A stretch of DNA of 64,000 bases, taken from Kitasatospora sp. NBC_00458. Lineage in GTDB: Bacteria > Actinomycetota > Actinomycetes > Streptomycetales > Streptomycetaceae. Below, piece by piece: positions 24,572 through 32,831 of this stretch (its first letter is position 1; each line of letters starts with the position of its first letter). Position numbers and translations under genes: made by a program. Location: positions 1,612,001 to 1,676,000 of the forward strand of contig NZ_CP107904.1 in NCBI RefSeq assembly GCF_036013975.1, written 5' to 3'. The notes under the pieces are model-generated. The model was given only the letters and a program-made list of their open reading frames with translations, did no database searches and had not been told where the DNA came from.

Positions 24572-24589
24572 TTTGACCTCAAGGTCAAA
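24572..24589. promoter_or_regulatory. Palindromic operator upstream of the TetR gene
   Basis: TTTGACCT (24572-24579) and AGGTCAAA (24582-24589) form a perfect dyad with a 2-base spacer, 20 bases before the TetR start. A related but imperfect sequence (ACCTGTGGTTCAAA) lies at about 25237-25250 before the SDR gene, so the regulator may control both. Autoregulation is inferred. Confidence 0.65.
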
Positions 24590-24609
24590 AATGCTGCTAC
24601 GGTGGCGCG

Positions 24610-25188
24610 ATGGGCAGGCCGAAGCAGTTCGATCCGGACGTGGCGGTGGAGCGCGCGATGGGCGTGTTCTGGCGCAAGGGGTACGCGGCGACGACACCGC
24701 AGGACCTCGTGGACGAGATCGGCATCGGCAAGGGGAGCCTGTACAACACCTTCGGCAGCAAGCACGCCCTGTTCGAGCGGGCGCTGGCGCGCTACCGCGA
24801 CTCGCAGGCAGCTTGGCTGGAAGCCCTCCTCGATCACCCCGGCTCGGCGAAGGACCGCCTGCGCGGGGCACTGGAGGCACTGGTCGAGCTCGACCTGAAC
24901 GACCCCGACCGACGCGGCTGCATGGCGGTCAACACCGCCGCCGAGCTGGCCACTTCGGACCCGGGAACGGCCGACACGGTACGCAGGATGTTCGCGCGCA
25001 CCGAGGGCGCGTTCCGGGCGACCGTCGAGGAGGGGCAGCGTGCCGGCGAGATCTCCGGCGACCACGACGCGGCGGCCGTGGCCTCCTGGCTGCTCGCGAC
25101 GGTGATCGGCATGCGGGTGCTGGCGAAGACCGCCGAGGACCCCGCGCAGCTGAGGCGGGTCGCGGCCGCGACGATGGTGTCGTTGTAG
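24610..25188 (+). CDS. TetR-family transcriptional regulator
   Basis: A 192-residue TetR regulator; the HTH reads AMGVFWRKGYAATTPQDLVD, then IGIGKGSLYNTFGSKHALFERAL cut here at the usual recognition helix. The C-terminal domain has the DPDRRGCMAVNTAAE segment found in AcrR/NemR-like and redox-responsive members. Upstream lies a perfect dyad that is a plausible self-operator. An SDR gene follows 80 bases downstream on the same strand, the probable target. Confidence 0.9.
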   Translation: MGRPKQFDPDVAVERAMGVFWRKGYAATTPQDLVDEIGIGKGSLYNTFGSKHALFERALARYRDSQAAWLEALLDHPGSAKDRLRGALEALVELDLNDPDRRGCMAVNTAAELATSDPGTADTVRRMFARTEGAFRATVEEGQRAGEISGDHDAAAVASWLLATVIGMRVLAKTAEDPAQLRRVAAATMVSL

Positions 25189-25268
25189 TTCGGCACCACG
25201 AATCGGCGCCCGGCTCTTTTGCGGCCCATTTTTGTACCTGTGGTTCAAATATATTCGAGGAGTCTGCC

Positions 25269-26051
25269 ATGGAGCTCGACATCGCCGGGAAGACCGCCGT
25301 CGTCACCGGGGCCAGCCGAGGGGTGGGCCTCGCGATCACGCGGCAGCTCGTCGCCGAGGGAGTCCGCGTGGTCGGTGCGGCCCGTACGATCACGGCCGCG
25401 CTGAAGGAGACCGGGGCCCACCCGGTCTCGGTCGACCTGAGCACACCGGAAGGCGCCGAGAGCCTGGAGACACAGGCGCTCGCCGAACTAGGCGGCCTGG
25501 ACGTCCTGGTCAACAACCTGGGCGGCGGTGACGCGTTCACCCTCAACGGCTTCCTCGCGACCGACGACGCCCTGTGGGCGCAGAGCTTCGAGGTCAACCT
25601 GTTCGGCACGGTCCGGGTCACCCGTCGGCTGCTGCCGAGCCTCCTGGAGCGCCGCGGTTCGGTGGTGAACATCTCGTCGATGAGCGCCCGCCTGCCCGGC
25701 ACGGGACCGATCGAGTACGGCGTCGCCAAGGCGGGCCTCAACGCGTTCTCCAAGGCGCTGTCCGAGGAGTTCGGCCCTCAGGGCGTGCGCGTGAACACCG
25801 TCTCCCCCGGTCCGACGCGTACGGGCATGTGGGAGGACCCCGACGGCTTCGGCGCCCGCCTCGCCCGGGCGAACGGTGTCGGGCACCGCGACTTCGTGGC
25901 CGGAGTGCCCGCGGCGATGGGCATGACCACCGGCCGCATGGTCGAGCCCGAGGAGGTCGCGGCCGTCGTCGCGTTCCTCGTCTCGGACCGCGCGGCAAGC
26001 GTGACCGGCGCGGACTACTTCGTCGAGGGCGGCGGCATCAAGACGGTGTGA
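25269..26051 (+). CDS. Short-chain dehydrogenase/reductase (classical SDR)
   Basis: A 260-residue SDR with cofactor motif TGASRGVG, a DVLVNNLGGGD segment (Leu in place of the usual Ala of NNAG), catalytic Ser in VVNISSMSA, and YGVAK supplying the Tyr and Lys. The PGPTRTGM segment after strand six and a C-terminal GADYFVEGG fit the classical family. It performs NAD(P)-dependent oxidation or reduction of an unidentified alcohol or ketone. GAGGAG lies eight bases before the ATG. It is likely controlled by the upstream TetR gene. Confidence 0.92.
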   Translation: MELDIAGKTAVVTGASRGVGLAITRQLVAEGVRVVGAARTITAALKETGAHPVSVDLSTPEGAESLETQALAELGGLDVLVNNLGGGDAFTLNGFLATDDALWAQSFEVNLFGTVRVTRRLLPSLLERRGSVVNISSMSARLPGTGPIEYGVAKAGLNAFSKALSEEFGPQGVRVNTVSPGPTRTGMWEDPDGFGARLARANGVGHRDFVAGVPAAMGMTTGRMVEPEEVAAVVAFLVSDRAASVTGADYFVEGGGIKTV

Positions 26052-26566
26052 GGCGACGGGCACGCCGGGGGGGTGAAGACGCGTCCTCCCCGGCGGATGC
26101 CCTACTCGCCGCGGACGCAGGCCCGTTCACGTCCTCGGGCGTCGGGCCTGTCGGGCACGCCCGGCCGGCGGGCACGTCGGGCACGTCGGGCACGTCGGGC
26201 ACGTCGGGCCGGCGGGCGTTCCGGTGGAGCCGCCGGTGAACTCGCCGGCGGTCGGGCGCAGGCGTCGCACCAGTGGCCACGACAGGCTCAACCATCCCGC
26301 CCACCAGGCCTGTTGCTCGTGTCCAGGACCCGGACAACCGGTGTCCGCGGTTCCGGCCAGATGGGCGATCGGTTCGGGCCAGCTCCATCGGATCGCGGGG
26401 CCCGGACGGACGGAGGCTGCCTACGGTCGAAGGGTCCGTTGGCACCTGTCCTCGGGCGGGACGCGCGGCCGCGACGACCGCACCCGCACCACGCACCACC
26501 CCGGCCCCCTGCGCGTCCACCGCCCGCTGCCCGCTCCGTGTGTACCGCCGAGGTAGGGAGTCCGCT
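26052..26566. other. Gap with a 9-bp tandem repeat
   Basis: This 515-base gap contains four perfect copies of GGGCACGTC (26170-26205). No frame has recognisable protein features until the GTG at 26567. The promoter of the repeat protein is presumably here, but no clear -10/-35 pair was found. Confidence 0.5.
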
Positions 26567-28462
26567 GTGCCGTCCTTGCTGCGCTACGAGATCCTCACGG
26601 ATCCGACGTCACTGCCGGCGTCGTCCGACGGGGCGCCGTCCGTGGGGTCGCTGTACGTGATCGTCTCCAACATCCACCAGGAGGAGGTGGAGTTCAGGTA
26701 CATCGACGTCGAGATCCCGATCGGCCCCGACCCCGACCACCTGACCACCGACTCCTCGGCGATCACCCCGAGCCTCACCCTCTCCTTCCTGCCGCCCTGG
26801 CTGCCGGACCCGAAGTTCACCTGGAACGCCACCCTGGGCCTGTTCCGGGCCGAGCACTCCCAGTCGCCGGGGCAGCGGGTCACCCTGCCCGGCACGGAGT
26901 CGATCGTCCTCAAGCTGGAGAACGTCCCCGTCTCCCGGGGCGGCGGCCTGACCCTCGTGAAGATCCACGAACGGACCGGCGGCGGCGACCAGAACGCGGC
27001 CATGCCGACGGACTCCTTCACCACCACGCTCGCGGTCGTGAAGCAGGCGCCGAGGAACCCGCGCAACTTCCGCCCCTCGCGCGCCCTGCTGGACGCGGAC
27101 GCGGGCCAGCAGCTGCAACTGCAGTGGGACGGGCCCGGCAACCTCGACTACTGGATCCGCTACCCGGACGGCACGGTGGAACTGGCCGCCCAGGCGACCA
27201 CCGCGCCCCCGGTGGTCGACCAGCCCTACAGCTTGCCCGTCCCCACCCCGAGGCGCGGCACCACGTACACCCTGCTCGCCGGGACGGCCGACGGCGGGCA
27301 GCCGCAGTACGGGTACTTCCTGACCACCACCGTCCACGCGCTCATCCCCGAGTTCGAGAGCGGGACGCGCTCCCCGTGGGTCGAGGGGACCACGGACCGG
27401 GGCCGGGTCACCTTCACCCCGGACGGTGCGAAGGTCGACGACCTGAACCAGACCCCGGGGACGGTGTACGCCAAGACCGCCGACGTGCACGACGTGAGGA
27501 CCGAATCGGTCAAGGGGCGGACCTCCGACTCCGGCTGGATCGACTTCCCCGACACCGGCATCGACGTCTACCACGGCCTCAACAAGGACCTCGGCGTCGT
27601 CACCGCCGACCGCGCCGACGTCAACGGCGTCAACACCAAGTGGGTCGGCGACCGCGCCGCGGGCAACGGCTGGATCGGGTTCCCCCAGAACGGCATCGAC
27701 GTCCGCAAGGACGGCACCCAGGAGTGGGGCACCGTCGCCGCCGACAAGGCCGACCTCAACGGCCTCAACACCAAATGGGTCGGCGACCGCGACGGCGGCA
27801 AGGGCTGGATCGAGTTCCCCCAGGCCGGCATCGACGTCCGCAAGGACGGCGGCCAGGAGTGGGGCACCGTCGCCGCCGACAAGGCCGACCTCAACGGCCT
27901 CAACACCAAATGGGTCGGCGACCGCGACGGCGGCAAGGGCTGGATCGAGTTCCCCCAGAACGGCATCGACGTCCGCAAGGACGGCGGCCAGGAGTGGGGC
28001 ACCGTCGCCGCCGACAAGGCCGACCTCAACGGGATCAACACCAAGTGGGTCCAGGGCCGCAGCACCTCGGACGGCTGGATCGAGTTCCCGACGTCGGGCC
28101 TCCGCGTCTACCGCGACGGCGGGCACGACCTCGGCGACGTCTCCGCGAACCGGGCCGATCTGAACGTGGTGAACACCGTCAAGGGACGCGTGACGGGCCC
28201 GCTCACCGTCGGCGGGGGGATGCAGCTCAGCCACGAGGGTGAGCGGATGTTCGTTACCATGCCGGACCGGATCGTGTTCTTCGGGATCAACGAGTTCAAG
28301 AAGTGGGTGACCTTCGACCGGGGCGTCGGGATCGCCTTCGGGCACGGCACCGTGCAGATGACCAAGGAGGGCGGCGTGCTGGTCCACGGCAGCGACGTCC
28401 AGATCCAGCAGGGGAAGCTCTCCATCTCCACCGGCAACCCGCCCCAGGTCAGGGAGTTGTAG
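26567..28462 (+). CDS. Fibre-like protein with five 45-residue repeats
   Basis: This 631-residue protein has no signal peptide. Residues 1-150 are a beta-rich domain (LYVIVSNIHQEEVEFRYIDV, IVLKLENVPVSRGG) and residues 165-265 a fibronectin-like region (LQLQWDGPGNLDYWIRYPDG). Residues 306-530 are five tandem 45-residue repeats, of the form DLNGLNTKWV, KGWIEFPQ, GIDVRKDGGQEWG, VAADKA. The C-terminus (residues 540-631) repeats shorter strand-like units (GPLTVGGGMQLSHEG, GGVLVHGSDVQIQQGKLSIS). The design resembles trimeric beta-helical fibres of phage tails or adhesins, but I cannot name a family. GTG 26567 has GGGAG six bases upstream. No other phage or tailocin genes are nearby. Confidence 0.75.
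   Translation: MPSLLRYEILTDPTSLPASSDGAPSVGSLYVIVSNIHQEEVEFRYIDVEIPIGPDPDHLTTDSSAITPSLTLSFLPPWLPDPKFTWNATLGLFRAEHSQSPGQRVTLPGTESIVLKLENVPVSRGGGLTLVKIHERTGGGDQNAAMPTDSFTTTLAVVKQAPRNPRNFRPSRALLDADAGQQLQLQWDGPGNLDYWIRYPDGTVELAAQATTAPPVVDQPYSLPVPTPRRGTTYTLLAGTADGGQPQYGYFLTTTVHALIPEFESGTRSPWVEGTTDRGRVTFTPDGAKVDDLNQTPGTVYAKTADVHDVRTESVKGRTSDSGWIDFPDTGIDVYHGLNKDLGVVTADRADVNGVNTKWVGDRAAGNGWIGFPQNGIDVRKDGTQEWGTVAADKADLNGLNTKWVGDRDGGKGWIEFPQAGIDVRKDGGQEWGTVAADKADLNGLNTKWVGDRDGGKGWIEFPQNGIDVRKDGGQEWGTVAADKADLNGINTKWVQGRSTSDGWIEFPTSGLRVYRDGGHDLGDVSANRADLNVVNTVKGRVTGPLTVGGGMQLSHEGERMFVTMPDRIVFFGINEFKKWVTFDRGVGIAFGHGTVQMTKEGGVLVHGSDVQIQQGKLSISTGNPPQVREL
27482..28156 (+). repeat. Five 135-bp in-gene repeats
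   Basis: Units start at 27482, 27617, 27752, 27887 and 28022. The third and fourth are almost identical at the DNA level (differences include AAC against GCC in the FPQ segment), while the first and last are more diverged. This is the pattern of recent expansion in the centre of the array. Confidence 0.9.
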
Positions 28463-28481
28463 GAGGCCCCGGCGCCCCCCC

Positions 28482-28508
28482 GGCTCGCGGGTGACGTGAG
28501 CGCGAGCC
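28482..28508. terminator. Hairpin after the fibre-like gene
   Basis: GGCTCGCG (28482-28489) and CGCGAGCC (28501-28508) are perfect 8-base arms around an 11-base loop, 20 bases after the stop. Confidence 0.6.
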
Positions 28509-28529
28509 GGGGTCGGACGGCGGGCGTGC

Positions 28530-28560
28530 GGGGGCGTTCCCGGACACCGGGAACGCCCCC
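28530..28560. terminator. 14-bp hairpin between convergent genes
   Basis: GGGGGCGTTCCCGG (28530-28543) and CCGGGAACGCCCCC (28547-28560) pair perfectly around ACA. It is 10 bases from the stop of the convergent ChW-type gene and can terminate both directions. Confidence 0.85.
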
Positions 28561-28570
28561 CCACGCCGGG

Positions 28571-29125
28571 TCAGGAGCCGGAGCCGGGGTTCGGGTTGAC
28601 CGCGAACGCCTCGAACGCGCGGAACTCACCGACACCGGTCCAGACGTTCCCGCCGTAGCTCCAGCCGAGCCAGCCGCTGCCGCTCAGGGACGCCCTGATC
28701 CCCATGGGACCGCTGTCCGTCCGGAACTCGATGGCCTGGACGGCCACGTAGTGACCGGGGATGCCGACCTGGAGGTACTTGCCGTCGTCGGCGCAGGACC
28801 AGCCCTCCCAGTTGGTGCCGCCGGCCATGAACACGCGGGCGCAGAGACCGAACCAGCTGCCGGTGACGAACCTCAGCGCGCCGATGGTCTGGCCCTGGCC
28901 GACGGAACCCGCGACGGCCCCGTTGCAGACCGCGTTCTGCCACCCGAGGCCGATGACATCGGCCTGGTAGCAGATGGTGCGGCCGTACGCCAGCGTCTGG
29001 TCCGCGCCGCCGCGCCCGGCGTCCACCACCCCGCCCTTCACCGCCCCGGCGGGCGCGGCGCCGACGAGGGACAGGCCGATCGCCAGGGCGGCCGCAGCCA
29101 GTGCCTTACCCGGTGACTTGCGCAT
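28571..29125 (-). CDS. Secreted protein with ChW-type (hydrophobic Trp) repeats
   Basis: A 184-residue exported protein: signal peptide MRKSPGKALAAAALAIGLSL with a likely cut after PAGA. The mature part has segments such as VIGLGWQNAVCNGAVAGSVG followed by GQTIGALRF, then a second GSGWLGW unit with FRAFEAFAV, matching the clostridial hydrophobic-Trp repeat pattern also found in Streptomyces secreted proteins. Three Cys residues are present. GGAGGGG lies eight bases before the ATG. The function of the family is unclear; surface carbohydrate or protein interaction is often supposed. Confidence 0.8.
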   Translation of the reverse strand: MRKSPGKALAAAALAIGLSLVGAAPAGAVKGGVVDAGRGGADQTLAYGRTICYQADVIGLGWQNAVCNGAVAGSVGQGQTIGALRFVTGSWFGLCARVFMAGGTNWEGWSCADDGKYLQVGIPGHYVAVQAIEFRTDSGPMGIRASLSGSGWLGWSYGGNVWTGVGEFRAFEAFAVNPNPGSGS

Positions 29126-29333
29126 GGGCGTTCCCCTCCAAGGGGGTTGGGATGGGTCGGATGACCCGGACAGTCCGACCGTGCACCCGCAATGGTCTAC
29201 ACCAATCTCCACCCGGTCAATACAAGAGGTTCACAATGACCCCACGAGGACGGGGACTTGGCGGACATTGCGCAATTCGAACGGTCCGCATCCCTCGCCG
29301 CAGGAGGGTCCGCCCGGGTCAGCCGCCGGGATC

Positions 29334-30278
29334 CTATGAATCGGTCCAGCGAATCGGGTGACCGGAGGGATCCGTGGTGAGCCAGGATCCGTCTCCCAGG
29401 GGCTCGACGTCGTACGGGTCCTCCGAGGGAGCGTCGAACTCGGCTCGGACCTGGCCCGACGGCACATCGACGCGGTAGCGGCGGAACCACTCCTGCTCGT
29501 CCTCGGTTTCGCCGATGAGGGTGACGATGACGGTGTCCTGGGTCAGGTAGCCGCCGCTCCATTCCACGCAGATCTCGTCCGGGTCGTGTCCGAAGGCGTC
29601 GACGGTGAGGGCACACGCCACCTCGCCGCCGGGATAGGTGTGGATGGCGATGTCGGTCTGCCCGTGGTCGACGGTCATGAACTGGTGCCCATCAGGCGAC
29701 AGGGCGATGAGGCACCGGTCACCCCAGGGATAGTCGATGAGCTCCATCCGCGCCCCCGTCAGCGACGCACGGTAGATGACCGAACCGTCCTGCCCTTCAC
29801 CCACATTGAGCAGGACCTGATCGCTCGCCGGGTGCAGCAGTTGCCGGCAACCGTGCCCGACGGTCTGCAGATCCGCCTGGGCGATGAGCGCTCCGGTCCC
29901 GGCGTCCAGGGCGACCCATTGGTCGGGGCGGTTGCGCCCCGCCATGGCGTCAGGCCGGTAGACCCACACCACACGTCCGTCCGACGACAGCATGCAGCCG
30001 GGCCGGCTTCCAAATCGCCGGTCCGACCGCGGTTCGAACGGTGACCGCCAGACTTCGGCCCCGTCTGCCGACACGCAGACGAGTGCATCGACGGTCGCGT
30101 AGTAGGCGAGCTGAAGACCGGGGGACACTGCGTGGTCGACGACGTCGTCGTCGGGAGACGGCCGAAAGGACATGACGGGCGACAGCACGCCACTGGCACC
30201 GGCAGCCAGGTCGTAGGCACAGATGCGTCCGTCGACGAGCCGTGTGATGAACCGCATGGGGCGGGGGGATCGAGCCAT
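29334..30278 (-). CDS. Beta-propeller-like (WD40/PQQ-type) hypothetical protein
   Basis: A 314-residue protein whose sequence cycles through short beta-strand units: LVDGRICAYDLAAGASGVLS, YYATVDALVCVSADGAEVW, WVALDAGTGALIAQADLQ, LIALSPDGHQFMTVDHG, WLTTDPSGHPIRW. This is typical of a six- or seven-bladed propeller. No signal peptide. Start ATG 30278 has no clear ribosome site; several longer in-frame starts up to 30353 are possible. There are no functional partners: the flanking genes are secreted proteins on the same strand. Function unknown. Confidence 0.72.
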   Translation of the reverse strand: MARSPRPMRFITRLVDGRICAYDLAAGASGVLSPVMSFRPSPDDDVVDHAVSPGLQLAYYATVDALVCVSADGAEVWRSPFEPRSDRRFGSRPGCMLSSDGRVVWVYRPDAMAGRNRPDQWVALDAGTGALIAQADLQTVGHGCRQLLHPASDQVLLNVGEGQDGSVIYRASLTGARMELIDYPWGDRCLIALSPDGHQFMTVDHGQTDIAIHTYPGGEVACALTVDAFGHDPDEICVEWSGGYLTQDTVIVTLIGETEDEQEWFRRYRVDVPSGQVRAEFDAPSEDPYDVEPLGDGSWLTTDPSGHPIRWTDS

Positions 30279-30447
30279 GCCCCGGAGGTTAGCGCCCAGG
30301 CGGTTCTTCATTGCCGGCAGCCCTGGAGGCTCCAGCCGTGGAAAGGGGATCACCCCGCCTGCAGACCGAACAGGAGGTCTTCCGGCAAGCGCAGGCGCGG
30401 GAAGCCGGCGCCGCAGGGAAGGAGCAGGAACGACCCCGCACCGACGA

Positions 30448-30479
30448 GGGCCCCCGCCGGTTCAGCTCGGCGGGGGCCC
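30448..30479. terminator. 12-bp hairpin terminator
   Basis: GGGCCCCCGCCG (30448-30459) and CGGCGGGGGCCC (30468-30479) pair around an 8-base loop, 92 bases after the SapA-like stop on the minus strand. Confidence 0.8.
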
Positions 30480-30570
30480 GGATCGGCCCGGCGGCAGCGC
30501 CGCCGGTCAATCGTCGATCAGTACCGGTCGGCCGGGGGTCGGCCGGGGCGGGCGGGCGGTGGAATGGACG

Positions 30571-30999
30571 TCACTTACCGCACCAGCCCGGGCCCTTGCC
30601 CCACCAGTCGCCGGAGTTGTAGTCCCGGCCGCCGTAGTAGATACACTGCCCGGGCGCGTAGAGGTAGGCCGTGGCGTAGTAGCTGAAGTCCCGGAATTCC
30701 TCCTGCCGCCCGCTGCCGTCGCCGAAGGTCAGGTAGGCGCCGGTCGGGGTCGGAGTACCGACCCTGGAGTTCTTGATGGTGGCGACGCAGTTCTTGCCGG
30801 TCGCGCTGCTGTACGTCAGGTAGACCGTCGAGGTGCCACCCGGCAGGTTGAAGGAATCCTTCGTGGCGTAGCTCGACCCGCAGGCCGTCTGCGGGGTGTA
30901 GGCGGTGACGGCCGCGTCGGCGGTCGCGGGGACCGCCAGCAGAATCGAACCGGCCGCCACCGCGAGCGCGGCCATGCGCGCGGAATTCCTACCGAACAT
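30571..30999 (-). CDS. Spore-associated protein A (SapA)-like secreted protein
   Basis: A 142-residue exported protein with a signal peptide (MAALAVAAGSILLAVPATADA, likely cut after ADA). The mature domain contains TACGSSYATKDSFNLPGG, SATGKNCVATIKN, TFGDGSGRQEEF and APGQCIYYGG, the Cys and Gly-rich arrangement of SapA-like proteins found on aerial spores. Four Cys suggest two disulphides. GAAGGAG lies five bases before the ATG. It is monocistronic with a terminator downstream. The exact role of SapA proteins is unknown. Confidence 0.75.
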   Translation of the reverse strand: MFGRNSARMAALAVAAGSILLAVPATADAAVTAYTPQTACGSSYATKDSFNLPGGTSTVYLTYSSATGKNCVATIKNSRVGTPTPTGAYLTFGDGSGRQEEFRDFSYYATAYLYAPGQCIYYGGRDYNSGDWWGKGPGWCGK

Positions 31000-31400
31000 C
31001 CTGACTCCTTCGTACGGCTCGTACTCCTGGCAACTGACGTGCCAGACCATGACAACAGCCGAACCCCGCAATCGCCGGTCGCCGTTTGCGCGTTGTCCGG
31101 AACCGGATCGAGGACGGTCCGATTCCGCCCCGGAATTGTCGGCGAATACCGGAAGTGGAACCGGAACCGCCCGACCCGGCATTTTCGCGATTTCCTGGAA
31201 TCGCCGAGAATTTCCGAAACAACCCACCCCAGGGGATTTCACCGGAATGAGGTGCGGGCATATTCCTCCGGCCTCTGCACCGGCTCGCCGCCCGGCGCCG
31301 CCTCCGGCCCAGGCTCCGGGTCGGGGGTCGGGGTCGGGGTCGGGGGTCGGACCGGGCTGGGCCGGGCTCCGGGCGGCGGGCTCGCTGCCAGACTGTCCGG
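31000..31400. other. Gap between divergent genes
   Basis: A 401-base gap between the SapA-like gene and the methyltransferase. It is less GC-rich at 31040-31260, as expected for promoter DNA, and has GGTCGG-type short repeats at about 31317-31352. No gene is convincing. Confidence 0.5.
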
Positions 31401-32228
31401 ATGGGTACCCCCGAAGCACGGCCGCCCGGGCACCGGATGTCGTTCGACGCCGCCGCCGACACCTACCGGCGCGGGCGGCCGCCGTACCCGGACGCGGTGT
31501 TCGAACTGCTGGCGGCCCGCTGCGGGCTGCGACCCGGCACCCGGGTCCTCGACATCGGCGCCGGCACCGGCCTGGCGACCGGGCCGCTCCTGGCGGCCGG
31601 CGCCCACGTGGTCGCGGTCGAGCCGGGCGAGCACCTGGCGGCGATCCTCACCGCCGAACTCGCCTGCGACCGGCTGGAGGTGGTGATCGGCGAATTCGAG
31701 ACCGCCGACCTCGGCGCCGCCGGCGCGGGCGGCTTCGACCTGGCCGTCGCGGCGACCTCGCTGCACTGGCTGGACCCGGTCGTCTCGACCAGGAGACTCG
31801 GCGAACTGGTCCGGCCGGGCGGTCGGGTGGCCGCGTGGTGGACCGAGTTCGGCGACACCCGCCGTCCCACACCGTTCCGCGACCGGCTGGACGAGGTGTA
31901 CCACGACCTGCTGCCCGCCGAACCCGGCTACCGCGACAGCCGCCCGCGCGCGCTCGACACCGACCGGTGGCGGCGGCAGTTGACCGCCGGCGGCTGGTTC
32001 GGCGAGGTGGCCGTCGACGTCGTCGAGTGGCACCAGACGCTGACGCCGCGGACGGCACGGGATCTCTGGTCGACGTTCCCGAACATCGCCGAACTCGCCC
32101 CGCCGGCCCGCGAGGAGTTCCTGACCCGGCTCGCCGCGCTCGTCGAGGACCAGGGCGGACGGGTCGAGGACCCGCGACTGACCGTGCTCCACACCACCAC
32201 CCGCACCACCACCCGCACCACCGTCTGA
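31401..32228 (+). CDS. Class I SAM-dependent methyltransferase
   Basis: A 275-residue methyltransferase: FDAAADTYRRGRPPYPDAVF at the start, motif I VLDIGAGTGLATGPL, VAVEPGEHL as the acidic strand, then AATSLHWLDPV and LVRPGGRVAAW. The AxxLHWL pattern fits the Trans-aconitate/YcgJ-like group (PF08241/13649). Acceptor unknown. A Thr/Arg repeat tail (TTTRTTTRTT) at the C-terminus is a short slippage product. ATG 31401 and ATG 31437 are both possible; neither has a strong ribosome site. Confidence 0.85.
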   Translation: MGTPEARPPGHRMSFDAAADTYRRGRPPYPDAVFELLAARCGLRPGTRVLDIGAGTGLATGPLLAAGAHVVAVEPGEHLAAILTAELACDRLEVVIGEFETADLGAAGAGGFDLAVAATSLHWLDPVVSTRRLGELVRPGGRVAAWWTEFGDTRRPTPFRDRLDEVYHDLLPAEPGYRDSRPRALDTDRWRRQLTAGGWFGEVAVDVVEWHQTLTPRTARDLWSTFPNIAELAPPAREEFLTRLAALVEDQGGRVEDPRLTVLHTTTRTTTRTTV

Positions 32229-32300
32229 GCGGCCGCCCGAGCGGTCCCGCGGTCGGGTCCCGCCGGGGGCGCCACCGGGGATCCCGCCGCCCGCGAAACA

Positions 32301-32324
32301 GTAGCCATGGACATAGTAGCCATG
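32301..32324. promoter_or_regulatory. Direct repeat in the MarR promoter
   Basis: GTAGCCATG occurs at 32301-32309 and 32316-32324. The region also has an imperfect dyad (ATAGTA...TACTCTAT) just before the MarR start and is A/T-rich. It is a likely operator for autoregulation. Confidence 0.5.
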
Positions 32325-32336
32325 TACTCTATTTTC

Positions 32337-32831
32337 ATGAGCAAGGGTTCACCGGGCCCCACGCCCGGCTTCCTGGTATGGCGGCTCGCCAACAAATGGC
32401 GCGTCGCGGTCGATCGCGCGGTGGCCCCGCTGGGCCTCACCCACGCGCAGTACGTCGTGGTGGCCTCACTGCACGGCATGCAGCGCACCGGCGAGCAGCC
32501 CAGTCAGCGCCGACTCGCCGACCACACCGGCCTGGAGGCGCTGTACGTCTCGAAGCTGGCACGCGCCCTGGAGTCGGCCGGGCTGATCGAGCGCACCCGC
32601 GACCCCCGCGACCCCCGCGCCGTCCGACTCGCCCTCACCGAACAGGGCGCGGCCGTGACGGGGCAGGCGATCGCGGTCGTCCAGGAACTGCTCCAGCAGC
32701 TGCTGGAGCCGCTCGGCGGCCGGGACGCCGAACGGACGCGCGCGTTCACCGACGAGCTGAGGACCCTGCTCGACACACCTCTCGCTCCATTCCCACCGGA
32801 CGACACGAGCACCCAGGGGACATCACCATGA
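32337..32831 (+). CDS. MarR-family transcriptional regulator
   Basis: A 164-residue MarR regulator with the winged helix QPSQRRLADHTGLEALYVSK, LARALESAGLIERTRDPRD and the wing VRLALTEQGAA. ATG 32337 is chosen because the operator-like repeat ends just before it; an in-frame ATG at 32307 lies inside that repeat. No ribosome site is visible, so the message may be leaderless. Its stop overlaps the start of the next gene (ATGA), making a coupled pair. Confidence 0.87.
   Translation: MSKGSPGPTPGFLVWRLANKWRVAVDRAVAPLGLTHAQYVVVASLHGMQRTGEQPSQRRLADHTGLEALYVSKLARALESAGLIERTRDPRDPRAVRLALTEQGAAVTGQAIAVVQELLQQLLEPLGGRDAERTRAFTDELRTLLDTPLAPFPPDDTSTQGTSP

Noticed and set aside
23190..26051. One long plus-strand frame spanning the Nudix and TetR genes and ending in the SDR
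   Set aside because: Only the last 260 codons, with their own ribosome site, encode a protein family; the remainder is Pro/Arg-rich shadow translation of other genes.
27482..28156. CRISPR-like array
   Set aside because: The repeats are contiguous 135-base coding units with no spacers and keep one reading frame.
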